A stretch of 64,000 bases of DNA from Bacteroidales bacterium (GTDB lineage: Bacteria > Bacteroidota > Bacteroidia > Bacteroidales > UBA4181): positions 1 to 64,000 of the forward strand of contig JAFWVY010000016.1 in the NCBI GenBank assembly GCA_017523725.1, written 5' to 3'. Below the pieces are notes generated by a model. It did not search any database and was not told where the DNA came from. It was given only the letters and a program-made list of their open reading frames with translations. A program made the translations under genes and the position numbers. How positions within the stretch are numbered: the first letter of the stretch is position 1; each line of letters begins with the position of its first letter. Positions 46,544 to 56,627 of the stretch are shown in pieces.

Positions 46544-48738
46544 TTGCCAAGGTTCTTCATCGACAGCGAGATGCGCTTGCGTGCCACATCCACGTCAAGC
46601 ACTTTGACCTGGACATGGTCGTACACTTTGACGACTTCGGAAGGGTGTTTGACATAGCGTCCTGCCAGCTGTGAGACATGAACCAGACCGTCCTGTTTGA
46701 CGCCGATGTCGACGAAGCAGCCGAAATCTGTGATGTTGGTGACGATGCCCGGCAGAATCATGCCGGGTTGCACGTCCTCGATCTGGTGTACGTCCTGCGA
46801 GAATTCAAAGACATCGATCCGGGAGCGCGGATCTCTGCCAGGTTTGGCCAGTTCCTGCATAATGTCCTGCAGCGTCGGCAGGCCGACCTGGTGTTCCGTC
46901 GCGACGAGACCTTCCGTTTTGTCATTTCTGGCCTTACCGTCCTGCGATGACGTAACATATCGGTTCAGGTCGATTTGCTGCTGTAGCTTCCGGTCTTTGA
47001 GCAGCGTGCGTACATCGGTGTGCAGATCCTCGGCCATGCGGTTGACAATAGCATAGCTTTCTGGATGCACAGCGCTGTTGTCCAGAGGATTGTCTGCATC
47101 TGGGATGCGTAGGAAACCGGCGCATTGCTCGAAGGTCCTGCTGCCCATGCGGGGCACTGATTTCAGTTCCTCGCGGGAGGAGAAAGGACCGTGTTCGGTG
47201 CGGTAATCAACGATACGCTGTGCCAGTTGCGGTCCCACACCGGAGACATAGGTGAGCAGATAACGACCGGCCGTATTGACATTCACGCCGACATGGTTGA
47301 CGCAACTCTCGACGACGGTGTCCAGCGATGCCTTGAGCAGACCCTGGTCGACATCGTGCTGGTATTGTCCGACCCCGATGGATTTCGGATCTATCTTGAC
47401 CAGTTCCGAGAGCGGGTCCATAAGCCTCCGGCCAATGGAAACGGCTCCCCGGACGGTGACATCATAGTCCGGGAATTCTTCGCGGGCGACGGCTGAAGCC
47501 GAATAGACGGAAGCACCGCTTTCATTGACGGAGAAAACCTGGACGTCTCGTCCGAAGATGAGACGCTGGATGAAACGTTCCGTTTCGCGCCCCGCCGTAC
47601 CGTTGCCGATGGCAATGGCGTCTATTTTATAGGCAGAAACCAGCGAGGTAATCTTGCGGGTGGCCTGTACGACTTCGCTTTGCGGCGGATGTGGGAAAAT
47701 GGTCTCGTTGTGCAGCAGGTTACCCTGCGGATCGAGGCAGACGACTTTGCATCCGGTGCGGAAGCCGGGGTCGATGGCCAGGACGGCTTTTTCGCCGAGC
47801 GGCGGCGCCAGCAGCAATTGCCGGAGATTGTCCGCGAAAATGCGGATGGCGTCTGTGTCGGCACGTTCCTTGGCGCGCTGCTTGTATTCCGTTTCCATGG
47901 CCGGCAGCAATAACCGGTTGCAGCTGTCTCTGACGGCCATCTCAATCTGGCCGGCGGCCGATGTCGGTTGCGGGATATAGTTGCGGATCAGTGCTTCCTG
48001 AACCGCATCCTGTGTGGCGGCCGCGATGGTCACCTTGAGAATGCCTTCGCGTTCGCCGCGCAGCATGGCCAGAATACGGTGCGAAGGGCTCTTCCGGAGG
48101 GGCTCCTGGAAATCGAAATAATGCTGATAGACAATGCCGTCCTGGGCTTTGCCTTTGATGACGGCCGAGCGGATGATGGCCTGACGGTCGAAAATCCGGC
48201 GGACGGTCTGGCGGCTGCGTCGGTTGTCGCTGATCCATTCCGCCATGATGTCGCGGGCGCCCTGCAGGGCGGATGCAGTATCCGGTACGGTATCGTTCAG
48301 GAATTTACTGGCCAGCGTTTCCGGGTCGGCGGAACACCCAGGGGCCATCAGTTGTCTGGCCAATGGTTCAAGACCTTTGTCGCGGGCGGCGGAAGCGCGC
48401 GTTTTACGCTTGGGACGGAACGGAAGATACAGATCCTCCAGCTCCTGCAGGCTGTCAGTTGCTTCGAGCGATGCCCGGAGTTCGTCTGTCAGTTTCCCTT
48501 GCTCTTCGATGGATTTCAGGATGGCCGCCCGGCGTTTGTCTATTTCCTGCAGTTTGCCGTACAGCGTCCGGATGGCGTCGATCTGCACTTCATCCAGGCT
48601 GCCCGTCGCTTCTTTGCGATAGCGGCTGATGAATGGAATCGTCGCGCCTTCTTCGAGCAGGCCCAGCGTGTTCCGGACCTGGTGTTCGGCTATGCCGAGC
48701 CGTTCGCTGAGAATCCGGATGTGGCGGTCATTGAACAT
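46540..48738 (-). CDS. tex: Tex family RNA-binding transcription accessory protein
   Basis: A 732-residue Tex protein, a nucleic-acid-binding factor linked to transcription and ribosome-associated processes. The N-terminal helical region holds ATIPFISRYRKEATGSLDE, the RNase H-like YqgF domain includes LAIDPGFRTGCKVV, a helix-hairpin-helix region has YVSGVGPQLAQRIVDYR, and a C-terminal S1 domain (PGIVTNITDFGCFVDIGVKQDGLVHVSQL) ends the protein. Length is normal and all parts are intact. It follows yebC with a 6-base gap on the same strand, so they are probably one transcript. Confidence 0.97.
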   Translation of the reverse strand: MFNDRHIRILSERLGIAEHQVRNTLGLLEEGATIPFISRYRKEATGSLDEVQIDAIRTLYGKLQEIDKRRAAILKSIEEQGKLTDELRASLEATDSLQELEDLYLPFRPKRKTRASAARDKGLEPLARQLMAPGCSADPETLASKFLNDTVPDTASALQGARDIMAEWISDNRRSRQTVRRIFDRQAIIRSAVIKGKAQDGIVYQHYFDFQEPLRKSPSHRILAMLRGEREGILKVTIAAATQDAVQEALIRNYIPQPTSAAGQIEMAVRDSCNRLLLPAMETEYKQRAKERADTDAIRIFADNLRQLLLAPPLGEKAVLAIDPGFRTGCKVVCLDPQGNLLHNETIFPHPPQSEVVQATRKITSLVSAYKIDAIAIGNGTAGRETERFIQRLIFGRDVQVFSVNESGASVYSASAVAREEFPDYDVTVRGAVSIGRRLMDPLSELVKIDPKSIGVGQYQHDVDQGLLKASLDTVVESCVNHVGVNVNTAGRYLLTYVSGVGPQLAQRIVDYRTEHGPFSSREELKSVPRMGSRTFEQCAGFLRIPDADNPLDNSAVHPESYAIVNRMAEDLHTDVRTLLKDRKLQQQIDLNRYVTSSQDGKARNDKTEGLVATEHQVGLPTLQDIMQELAKPGRDPRSRIDVFEFSQDVHQIEDVQPGMILPGIVTNITDFGCFVDIGVKQDGLVHVSQLAGRYVKHPSEVVKVYDHVQVKVLDVDVARKRISLSMKNLGN

Positions 48739-48744
48739 GGCTGA

Positions 48745-49488
48745 TTATTCATCCATGGCCGCTTCCATCTCTTCGGTCACTTCGAGGTTGTGGAATACGT
48801 TCTGTACGTCGTCGTCTTCTTCGAATGCCTCGGCAAGTTTCAAGACCTTGACGGCAGATTCCAAATCGAGTGTCTTGGTTTCCAGTGGGATACGCTGAAG
48901 TTCCGCATTTTCGACCGCAATGCCCATCGATTCAATCTTGCGCTGTACGGCCATGAAGGATTCCATCGGCGTGGTGATGACGAACGTTTCGTCCTGGATT
49001 TCGAAGTCATCCACACCGGAGTCGATGATTTCGAGCTGGAATTCATCGGCATCGAGATTACCTTGCGGCACCGTGATGATACCCTTCCGCTCGAACATGA
49101 AGGCTACCGAGCCGTTCGTGCCCAGGCTGCCGCCACGTTTGGAGAAGATGGCGCGTATGTTACTGACCGACCGTTGCGGGTTGTCGGTGAGGCATTCAAT
49201 GAAGAAGGCGATGCCGTGCGGTCCGAATCCTTCGTAGGTGATTTCCTGCATGGCTGCGCCGTCTTTCTCGGCCTTGGTCAGTGCCCGCTGGATGTTTTCC
49301 TTGGGCATGTTGGCCCCCTTCGCGTTGCTCAGCGCCAGGCGGAGCCGGGCGTTTCCGTCGGGATCATTGCCGCCTTCCTTGACTGCGACCATGATTTCCT
49401 TGATGATGCGCGAAAATATCTTTGAACGTTTCTGATCGAGGGCACCTTTCTTACGTTTGATGGTTGACCATTTATTGTGACCTGACAT
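48745..49488 (-). CDS. yebC: YebC/PmpR family transcriptional or translational regulator
   Basis: A 247-residue YebC-family protein, a three-domain DNA- or ribosome-associated regulator. The diagnostic N-terminus is MSGHNKWSTIKRKKGALDQKRSKIFSRI. NPDGNARLRLALSNAKGANMPKENI and GPHGIAFFIECLTDNPQRSV are conserved core motifs. Recent work on the family concerns ribosome stalling at polyproline, but the role in this organism is not known. A minus-strand TACCTTTA at 49535-49528 could be its promoter. Confidence 0.96.
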   Translation of the reverse strand: MSGHNKWSTIKRKKGALDQKRSKIFSRIIKEIMVAVKEGGNDPDGNARLRLALSNAKGANMPKENIQRALTKAEKDGAAMQEITYEGFGPHGIAFFIECLTDNPQRSVSNIRAIFSKRGGSLGTNGSVAFMFERKGIITVPQGNLDADEFQLEIIDSGVDDFEIQDETFVITTPMESFMAVQRKIESMGIAVENAELQRIPLETKTLDLESAVKVLKLAEAFEEDDDVQNVFHNLEVTEEMEAAMDE

Positions 49489-49527
49489 ATCGAATGATGT
49501 TTAGGGTGATAAATAAATTTGAAAACG

Positions 49528-49535
49528 TAAAGGTA
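49528..49535 (-). promoter_or_regulatory. Possible promoter -7 of yebC-tex
   Basis: Minus-strand TACCTTTA is one base from TAnnTTTG and 39 bases before the yebC ATG. Confidence 0.35.
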
Positions 49536-49628
49536 CACGATAATTTGAATTCCGCCAAGCCCGCCGTCATTTTTGACGGACGCCGTCCGCTTTCGCCCGC
49601 GGTGCGTGTCCTTTTTCCAAAAAATAGC

Positions 49629-49636
49629 TAAATTCG
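49629..49636 (+). promoter_or_regulatory. Possible promoter -7 of the sugar transporter gene
   Basis: TAAATTCG resembles TAnnTTTG and ends 40 bases before the ATG at 49677. Confidence 0.4.
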
Positions 49637-49676
49637 CAGTGATTTTGCTTTGCCTCCAAAAACGAGCGACCTTGAT

Positions 49677-50903
49677 ATGAACAATACAGACTCTCAGACT
49701 GCTGCGGCATCCCGGCATGGCATGCTGATTATCGGCATCCTCTTCTTTATCTTCGGTTTCGTCACCTGGCTGAACAGCGTGCTGATTCCTTTCCTGCGCG
49801 GAGCCTGCGAACTGACGGATGCCCAGGCATACCTTGTCACGTTTGCATTCTATATATCGTATTTCGTGATGGCCATGCCTTCGTCGTATATCCTGCGTCG
49901 CGTCGGCTATGCCCAAGGCATATCCCTGGGACTGCTCACCATGGCCGTAGGGGCCCTGCTGTTTGTCCCGGCAGCCATTTACCGCACTTATACGCTCTTC
50001 CTGATCGGCCTGTTCATCGAAGGTACGGGGCTCGCCCTGCTGCAGACCGCCGCCAATCCTTATGTAACGGTACTGGGTCCGATCGAGAGCGCAGCCCGGC
50101 GCATGAGCATCATGGGCATCTGCAACAAGGTGGCCGGCATGATTGGCATTTTCATCATGGGTTCGGCGCTGTTCTCGCGGTGGTCCGACATCCCGGCGGC
50201 CGACATGGCGGACCGGGTCATCGTGCCGTACCTTGTCATCGCATTGGTCCTGGTAGTCTTGGCTGTGTGGATCATACACGCGCATCTGCCGGCCATCAGC
50301 ACGGACAATCCCGAAAACTCGGCCGGTGAAACGCTTCAAGACCGGACGAGCATTTGGCACTATCCCTATCTGTGGCTGGGCGTCATTTGTCTGTTCCTGT
50401 ACGTCGGCGTGGAGGTGATCGCCATTGATACGCTGCCGTTGTATGGAGAGGCGCAGGGAATCCCGACGGAGCAGGCCGTGCATATCGGCATCTTCAGCCT
50501 GATTGCCCTGACGGCAGGCTATCTGATCGGCATAGTCACGGTGCCCCGGATGATATCGCAGCGGCAGGCGCTGATTCTTTGTGCGACGCTGGGCATTCTG
50601 CTGACAGTCGGTGCCTTGTGGACCGACGGTATGTGGTCTATCGCCTGTGTCGTCATGCTGAGTTTCGCCCATGCACTGATGTGGCCGTGCATCTGGCCGC
50701 TGTCAATCGAAGGACTCGGGAAATATACGGCCACGGCATCTGCGCTGCTCATCATGGCCATTGCCGGTGGCGCCGTGATGCCGCAGGTCTATGCACATCT
50801 TGCCGAACACGGTTCGCGGCAGGCGGCCTATGCGCTGTTGCTGCCCATGTATGCCTATATGGTGTTTTTTGCCTTGAAAGGCTGCCGTATAGGACGGAAA
50901 TAA
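49677..50903 (+). CDS. MFS sugar/proton symporter, FucP/GluP type
   Basis: A 408-residue major facilitator superfamily permease with 12 hydrophobic helices. The FucP/GluP group signature ALLQTAANPYVTVLGPIESA is present after TM4, and FVTWLNSVLIPFLRGACELTDAQAYLVTFAFY is the matching N-terminal motif, so fucose, glucose or galactose are likely substrates in symport with protons. The exact sugar cannot be decided from sequence. The start at 49677 follows the promoter and gives a short cytoplasmic N-terminus; an in-frame ATG at 49650 is possible. It is the first gene of a long same-strand run. Confidence 0.88.
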   Translation: MNNTDSQTAAASRHGMLIIGILFFIFGFVTWLNSVLIPFLRGACELTDAQAYLVTFAFYISYFVMAMPSSYILRRVGYAQGISLGLLTMAVGALLFVPAAIYRTYTLFLIGLFIEGTGLALLQTAANPYVTVLGPIESAARRMSIMGICNKVAGMIGIFIMGSALFSRWSDIPAADMADRVIVPYLVIALVLVVLAVWIIHAHLPAISTDNPENSAGETLQDRTSIWHYPYLWLGVICLFLYVGVEVIAIDTLPLYGEAQGIPTEQAVHIGIFSLIALTAGYLIGIVTVPRMISQRQALILCATLGILLTVGALWTDGMWSIACVVMLSFAHALMWPCIWPLSIEGLGKYTATASALLIMAIAGGAVMPQVYAHLAEHGSRQAAYALLLPMYAYMVFFALKGCRIGRK

Positions 50904-50918
50904 ATCAAACAGAAGAAC

Positions 50919-52343
50919 ATGTCACTCATTCAATCCATATCCGGTATCAGAGGAACCATCGGAGGACGGGCGGGGGAGAATCTTACACCACCCGATATCG
51001 TCCGTTTTGCGGCGGCTTATGCCTGCTGGCTCTGCCGGCGCACGCCGGAGAGACGTCCCAGAATTGTGCTCGGTCGCGATGCACGGCTTTCGGGTGAGAT
51101 GGTCGCCAGCGTTCTGAAAGGAACCCTGACCGGTTGCGGCGTGGACGTGCTGGACATTGGCATGGCCACCACCCCGACGACCGAAATGGCGGTCACCTAC
51201 CTGTCGGCCGACGGGGGTGTCATCCTGACGGCCAGTCACAATCCGGTCCAATGGAATGCCTTGAAACTGCTGAACGCGTCCGGGGAATTCCTTTCGGCGG
51301 AGGACGGCCGGCAACTGACTTCAATCATCGACCGGGCGGAATACCGTTTCGTGCCGGTCGAGGAACTCGGCCATGTTACCATTGTGCAGGAATCGATGCT
51401 GGACATGCATATCGACCGGGTGCTGGCTTTGCCGCTGGTGCGGACCGACCTGATCCGGGAGGCCGGATTCACCGTCGTGGTGGACGCCGTCAACTCCATC
51501 GGTGGCGAGGCCATTCCACAACTCTTGGAACGGCTGGGCGTCAAGCAGGTTGTGAAGATCAACTGCGAACCGACCGGGCGTTTCGCCCATGTGCCGGAAC
51601 CGTTGCCGGAGAACCTGCAGATGCTGTCCGATGCCGTGAGGCAGCATCGGGCCGATCTGGGCATCGCCGTCGATCCGGATGTGGACCGGCTGGCCCTGGT
51701 CAACAACGACGGTACCATGTTCGGCGAAGAATACACGCTGGTTGCCGTGGCGGATTATGTCTTGTCGCACACGCCGGAAAACGTTTCCAGAAATACGGTG
51801 TCGAACCTCTCTTCCTCGCGCGCACTGCGCGATGTGACCGAACGTCACGGCGGAAAATACGCCGCCTCGGCCGTGGGGGAAGTTAATGTGACGACACTGA
51901 TGAAATCTCCCGATATCCAGGCTGTCATAGGCGGTGAAGGCAATGGCGGTGTCATTTACCCGGCTTTGCATTACGGCCGGGATGCCCTGGTGGGCGTGGC
52001 ACTTTTCCTGAGCCATCTGGCCGAGCAGCGTTGCACGATGCTGGAACTCCGCCGGAAGTATCCGTCGTATGTCATTTCCAAGAATAAAATCTCGCTGTCG
52101 CCTTCGGCCGATATCGACCGGATGTTGGCACAGGTCAAGGCGCAGTACGCTTCCGAGCGCATCACCGACATCGACGGGGTGCGCATCGATTTCGAATCCC
52201 GCCGTGCGTGGGTGCATCTGCGCCGTTCGAACACCGAACCGATTGTACGGGTTTATGCGGAGAGCGAATCGGCCGAATCGGCCGACCGGCTGGCACAGGA
52301 GGTGATGCGGACGGTAAAGAGAATATGCGAATCAAACGGTTAG
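50919..52343 (+). CDS. glmM: Phosphoglucosamine mutase-like phosphohexomutase
   Basis: A 474-residue alpha-D-phosphohexomutase. The phosphoserine loop is TASHNP with Ser106; the Mg2+ loop is DPDVDRL; the sugar-binding loop GGEGNGG and the phosphate-binding motif RRSNTEPIVRVYAE complete the four-domain fold. Bacteroidota genes of this type, starting MSLIQSISGIRGTIGG, are annotated as GlmM (glucosamine-6-P to glucosamine-1-P for cell-wall precursors) or phosphoglucomutase/phosphomannomutase; substrate is therefore less certain than fold. It lies 15 bases after the transporter and 4 bases before the (p)ppGpp synthetase gene. Confidence 0.88.
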   Translation: MSLIQSISGIRGTIGGRAGENLTPPDIVRFAAAYACWLCRRTPERRPRIVLGRDARLSGEMVASVLKGTLTGCGVDVLDIGMATTPTTEMAVTYLSADGGVILTASHNPVQWNALKLLNASGEFLSAEDGRQLTSIIDRAEYRFVPVEELGHVTIVQESMLDMHIDRVLALPLVRTDLIREAGFTVVVDAVNSIGGEAIPQLLERLGVKQVVKINCEPTGRFAHVPEPLPENLQMLSDAVRQHRADLGIAVDPDVDRLALVNNDGTMFGEEYTLVAVADYVLSHTPENVSRNTVSNLSSSRALRDVTERHGGKYAASAVGEVNVTTLMKSPDIQAVIGGEGNGGVIYPALHYGRDALVGVALFLSHLAEQRCTMLELRRKYPSYVISKNKISLSPSADIDRMLAQVKAQYASERITDIDGVRIDFESRRAWVHLRRSNTEPIVRVYAESESAESADRLAQEVMRTVKRICESNG

Positions 52344-52347
52344 TCTC

Positions 52348-54591
52348 ATGCCTGCAAAATCAGCCTTTACAGTCGAAGAGGAAATAGATATCCAGAACCG
52401 TTTCCAGGATCTGCTGCACAAATGCACGTTCGTGACGGAGGAAGCCGACCGCATCATGATACGCAAGGCTTTCGATGTGGCCAACGCGGCGCATTACGGC
52501 ATGCGGCGCAAATCGGGCGAACCTTATATGGTACATCCGATTGCCGTGGCGGAGATTGTCGCGTTCGAGGTAGGTTTGGGTACGACGTCCATCACGTCGG
52601 CCCTCCTGCATGATGTGGTCGAGGATACCGACTACACCATCGAGATGATCCGGCGCAATTTCAACGATAAGGTGGCGTACATCGTGGACGGGCTGACCAA
52701 GATCTCGGATCTTTTCGACAAGAACACCTCGTTGCAGGCTGAGAATTTCAAGAAGATGCTGCTGACCATCTCGGACGATGTCCGGGTGATTCTGATCAAG
52801 ATCGCCGACCGCTTGCACAACATGCGTACGCTGGAATCTTTGACGCCGGCACAGCAGATCAAGATAGCCAGTGAGACCATCTACCTGTATGCACCGCTGG
52901 CGCACCGGCTCGGCTTGTATGCCATCAAGCAGGAACTGGAAGACTTGAGTCTCAAGTACCGTCATCCGAAGATATACAACGAACTTGTGGCCAAGATTGC
53001 CGACACGGAGGCCGAACGCTGCGAGTTGATCAACCGGTTCATCGATCCCATCCGGCGTGAACTTGAGGCCCACCATTATGACTTCACCATTTCGGGTCGG
53101 CCGAAATCGGTCTATTCGGTGTATTACAAGATGCAGCACAAAGGCATTCCGTTCGAGGAGATCTACGACCTGCTGGCTGTGCGTATCGTTTTCCAGCCAT
53201 CCGACGCGACGCCGGAAAAGAACCAGTGTTGGGATATTTATTCCCTGATCACCAATATCTATACGCCCAAGTACGAACGCATCCGGGACTGGGTGACCAC
53301 CCCGAAGTCGAACGGATACGAAGCCCTGCACGTCACGGTGATGGGACCTGGCGGGAAATGGGTTGAAGTGCAGATCCGGACGCGTCGCATGGACGAAGTG
53401 GCCGAAAAAGGTTTTGCGGCACACTGGCGCTACAAGAGCCTGAATGGCCTGCCGAACGAGGCTGAACTGGACCGCTGGCTGAACCGCATCCGGGAGATGC
53501 TGGGCGAGAACAACGGCAATGCCATTGAGTTCGTCGACGATTTCAAGGTGAATCTGCTGTCGTCCGAGATACAGGTGTTCACCCCGAAAGGGCAGATCAA
53601 GATCCTGCCTCAGAAAGCGACGGCGCTCGATTTTGCCTACGAGATCCACTCCGAGGTGGGAAACACGGCGCTGGCTGCCAAGATCAACCACAAACTCATG
53701 CCGTTGAACACAGAGTTGCACAGCGGCGACCAGGTGGAAATCATCACATCCGGCCAGAAGCAATATCAGCGCGAATGGCTGCAGCAGGTCGTGACGCCCA
53801 AGGCCAGGAATCAGATCAAGCAGGCCTTGTCAGCCGATGTGGGTGACCGCATCGAACTGGGGCGCCAGATGCTCACCGACCGTCTGACAGCCCTGCGTCT
53901 CAAGCCTTCTTCGCGGATTATCAAGAAATTGATTCCGGCCTACCATGTGTCCAACAAGGAGGAACTGTACGGCAACATCGGCAGCGGTGAAGTCTCGCTC
54001 GAGAACCTGCAGCAGGTGCTGCAGAAAAGTGCACCCAACAAATTCATCCGTTACTGGAAACTCCAGACGGTATCGGGGCAGCCGGAGGCAGATACGACCG
54101 TTAATGGCGCGGCGACAGACCGTCCGGCGCCGGTTTTCCGCACGGCTCGCTGCTGCAACCCGATTCCCGGTGACGATGTGATAGGTTACCGGACACCGGA
54201 CAACGAAATCGTGATTCACAAGACACGTTGTCCGAGCGCGACGCATCTGGCTGCCAATTACGGCAACCGCATCGTGCCGGTCCGCTGGGTTTCCACAAAG
54301 ATCCTGTCGTCGCTGATCCGGCTCTCGCTGCGTGGCATCGACCGCATCGGGATATACCACCAGATCACCGGCGTCATTTCGGAAGGCTTCAATATCAATA
54401 TCCGCAATGTACATCTGATTTCACACGACGGCATATTCGAAGGCCATATCGACATGTACATCCATGCGGCTTCCGATCTGGAAAGTCTGATTGAAAGTTT
54501 AAAGACACTCAAAGGCGTGGAGGAAGTCAAGCGGGTGGACATCCGGAACGGGGAGGCAGATGCGGATACATCGATGCCGCCGTCCGTCTGA
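52348..54591 (+). CDS. relA: Bifunctional (p)ppGpp synthetase/hydrolase (Rsh)
   Basis: A 747-residue RelA/SpoT homologue that makes and degrades the alarmone (p)ppGpp. The HD hydrolase domain contains YMVHPIAVAEIV, LLHDVVEDT and the ILIKIADRLHNMRTL motif, intact. The synthetase domain shows GRPKSVYSVYYKMQHKG and the EVQIRTRRMDEVAEKGFAAHW helix. TGS (VFTPKGQIKILPQKATALDFAY) and C-terminal ACT domains follow. Both enzyme sites look complete, so it should be bifunctional. The next gene starts 25 bases after. Confidence 0.96.
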   Translation: MPAKSAFTVEEEIDIQNRFQDLLHKCTFVTEEADRIMIRKAFDVANAAHYGMRRKSGEPYMVHPIAVAEIVAFEVGLGTTSITSALLHDVVEDTDYTIEMIRRNFNDKVAYIVDGLTKISDLFDKNTSLQAENFKKMLLTISDDVRVILIKIADRLHNMRTLESLTPAQQIKIASETIYLYAPLAHRLGLYAIKQELEDLSLKYRHPKIYNELVAKIADTEAERCELINRFIDPIRRELEAHHYDFTISGRPKSVYSVYYKMQHKGIPFEEIYDLLAVRIVFQPSDATPEKNQCWDIYSLITNIYTPKYERIRDWVTTPKSNGYEALHVTVMGPGGKWVEVQIRTRRMDEVAEKGFAAHWRYKSLNGLPNEAELDRWLNRIREMLGENNGNAIEFVDDFKVNLLSSEIQVFTPKGQIKILPQKATALDFAYEIHSEVGNTALAAKINHKLMPLNTELHSGDQVEIITSGQKQYQREWLQQVVTPKARNQIKQALSADVGDRIELGRQMLTDRLTALRLKPSSRIIKKLIPAYHVSNKEELYGNIGSGEVSLENLQQVLQKSAPNKFIRYWKLQTVSGQPEADTTVNGAATDRPAPVFRTARCCNPIPGDDVIGYRTPDNEIVIHKTRCPSATHLAANYGNRIVPVRWVSTKILSSLIRLSLRGIDRIGIYHQITGVISEGFNINIRNVHLISHDGIFEGHIDMYIHAASDLESLIESLKTLKGVEEVKRVDIRNGEADADTSMPPSV

Positions 54592-54616
54592 AACAGCGCC
54601 AGAAATATAGAAAACC

Positions 54617-55378
54617 ATGGGGAAAACCGTAATAGACATGAAATTGGCGTCCATCTTCCAGGGCGATCATCTGGTACTGACCGATGTTTCGTTCCAGGTG
54701 GAAGCGGGCGAAATGGTATATCTGATCGGTCGCGTCGGTACCGGCAAGACGTCGCTGCTGAAGACCTTGAATGCAGAACTGCCCCTGCGGCAGGGCGAAG
54801 CGACCATCGCCGGATTCCCGCTGCATACATTGCGTCGTCGCGACGTACCGATGCTCCGACGCAAGATTGGTGTGATTTTCCAGCAGTTCCAGCTGCTGTC
54901 CGACCGTTCGGTCTATGACAATCTGCTGTTCGTGCTGCGGGCGACGGGCTGGAAGGCGGGACGTGAGGCCGATGCCCGCATCAAGGAAGTGTTGCAGCGT
55001 GTCGGTATGCAGACAAAGGATTACAAGATGCCGCACCAGCTGTCGGGCGGAGAGCAACAGCGCGTCGCCATTGCGCGGGCCCTGCTCAACAATCCCGAGG
55101 TCATCCTGGCCGACGAGCCCACCGGCAATCTCGATCCCGAAACAGTGCAGGAAATAATGCGTATCTTTGTGGACATATGCCAGGCCGGCACAGCCGTGCT
55201 GTTCATCACGCACAATTATGCCCTGCTCCGACAGTGTCCCGGACGCATCCTGAAATGCGAATACCGGCATCTGAAGGAAATGCAGCGGACCCGTAACGAG
55301 GGCATCAATTTCGACGACCTGATGGACGAACTGGACAGTGAAATAGATAATATATCAACGGATGAGCAAGATAGATGA
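54617..55378 (+). CDS. ftsE: FtsE-like cell-division ABC ATPase
   Basis: A 253-residue ABC ATPase of the FtsE group, which with FtsX links division to peptidoglycan hydrolases. Walker A is the variant GRVGTGKTS, the Q-loop is VIFQQFQLL, the signature LSGGEQQR, Walker [13 protein letters not shown], and the H-loop [11 protein letters not shown]. The C-terminal extra 30 residues are acidic. No FtsX permease is beside it in this window; that separation is common in Bacteroidota. The last 17 bases overlap the DUF5063 gene, so the two are translationally coupled. Confidence 0.88.
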   Translation: MGKTVIDMKLASIFQGDHLVLTDVSFQVEAGEMVYLIGRVGTGKTSLLKTLNAELPLRQGEATIAGFPLHTLRRRDVPMLRRKIGVIFQQFQLLSDRSVYDNLLFVLRATGWKAGREADARIKEVLQRVGMQTKDYKMPHQLSGGEQQRVAIARALLNNPEVILADEPTGNLDPETVQEIMRIFVDICQAGTAVLFITHNYALLRQCPGRILKCEYRHLKEMQRTRNEGINFDDLMDELDSEIDNISTDEQDR

Positions 55379-56000
55379 ACTGGTGACACCGGCGGTGAAG
55401 AATCTGGTTACGCTGTGCCGGAAATATTGCACCTGTCTCGAAATGTTGGAACATAAGGAGCGGAATGCTTTTTTCGATGACATGCTGGTCATGCTGCCCG
55501 GCATCTACCGGGGTGTGATGCGGCTGCCGCAGACTGACAAACGTTATGCCTACGAACCGGAGAAATTCGTTACGGAGCGTGTATACAGGCAGATGCGGAA
55601 AAACCTTCAGAATGAACTGGGAGCGCAGGACCGTTTCCCGTTGCTGTCCGATCCGACCATGCCGGAGCGGATGCGTCTCTCGGAACATTCCATCGCTGAG
55701 ATACTGTGCGATGTTTATCAGGAAGTCAAAGATTTTGTGTCGCTTTACGAACGCGGATCGCTCGAAGACATGAACGATGCCGTCAGGGAATGCCAGGCCA
55801 ATTTCAAGGACCGTCTGGGGGCGCAGTTGCTTTCGGCGGCCTATATGATGCATCTCTACCGCTATCAGCCACTGCCGGACATGGCGCATGCCGAGCTTGA
55901 CGAGGACATGTTCGATGGTGAGATGATCGAACCGGAGGGAGGCTCCCAGCCGGACGGTATGGCCGAGTCGGACGGCTATATGTCGTTTTCAGAAGATTAG
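55362..56000 (+). CDS. DUF5063 family protein
   Basis: A 212-residue cytoplasmic protein of the DUF5063 family, confined largely to Bacteroidota, function unknown. It is mainly helical (for example [20 protein letters not shown] and SEHSIAEILCDVYQEVKDFV) with a highly acidic, Met/Gly-rich C-terminal 40 residues (from DMAHAELDEDMFDGEMIEPE). It overlaps ftsE by 17 bases and is 3 bases from the exonuclease gene; DUF5063 and DEDDy exonuclease genes are often neighbours in the phylum, so a joint role in nucleic-acid metabolism is possible. Confidence 0.8.
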   Translation: MSKIDELVTPAVKNLVTLCRKYCTCLEMLEHKERNAFFDDMLVMLPGIYRGVMRLPQTDKRYAYEPEKFVTERVYRQMRKNLQNELGAQDRFPLLSDPTMPERMRLSEHSIAEILCDVYQEVKDFVSLYERGSLEDMNDAVRECQANFKDRLGAQLLSAAYMMHLYRYQPLPDMAHAELDEDMFDGEMIEPEGGSQPDGMAESDGYMSFSED

Positions 56001-56003
56001 TCT

Positions 56004-56627
56004 ATGACAGCATACAGGGAAACCATATCGAAGGAAGAATTGGCTGCGATGCCGGTAGATGCTTTCCACGGCACCATCCGGGTCATAGATTCCGTGCAAC
56101 AGGTGGACGGCGCGGTGGAGGAAATCCGTCGGCAGACCGTGCTTGGTTTCGATACGGAAACCCGGCCGAGTTTTTCCAAGGGGCGTGTGAACAAGGTGGC
56201 GCTTCTGCAGCTTTCGGACGAGAACACAGCCTGGCTTTTCAGAATCCAGCGTGTCGGACTGCCGCCGTCTTTGGCCGATATACTGGCCGATCCTGCCATC
56301 ATCAAAGTCGGCAACGCCGTGGGACAGGACATCGCCACTTTGTGCCGGGTGCGGCCCTTTTCGGCATCATCGTTTGTCGATTTGCAGCAATTCACGAAAC
56401 AGTACGGTATCCAGGACAACAGCCTTTCCAAACTGTCGGCCATTGTTTTGGGATTCCGGCTTTCGAAGGCCCAGCAGCTCTCGAATTGGGAGAGTGAGAC
56501 CCTGCAGCCTGCGCAGCGGCTCTACGCCGCCACCGACGCATGGGCTTCGCTTCGCATTTACCAGATGCTCCTGGCGGGTGATGCCGGGCGTATACATCCG
56601 GATGCTCCGGAAAAAAGTAACGTATGA
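56004..56627 (+). CDS. DEDDy 3'-5' exonuclease (RNase D/WRN-like)
   Basis: A 207-residue single-domain exonuclease of the RNase D/WRN type. The metal-binding residues are all visible: Asp50 and Glu52 in LGFDTETRP, Asp109 in VGNAVGQDI, and Tyr174/Asp178 in YAATDAWAS. No HRDC domain follows, so it is the short form. Whether it acts on RNA or DNA cannot be told. It lies between DUF5063 and a short unknown gene that overlaps it by 4 bases. Confidence 0.93.
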   Translation: MTAYRETISKEELAAMPVDAFHGTIRVIDSVQQVDGAVEEIRRQTVLGFDTETRPSFSKGRVNKVALLQLSDENTAWLFRIQRVGLPPSLADILADPAIIKVGNAVGQDIATLCRVRPFSASSFVDLQQFTKQYGIQDNSLSKLSAIVLGFRLSKAQQLSNWESETLQPAQRLYAATDAWASLRIYQMLLAGDAGRIHPDAPEKSNV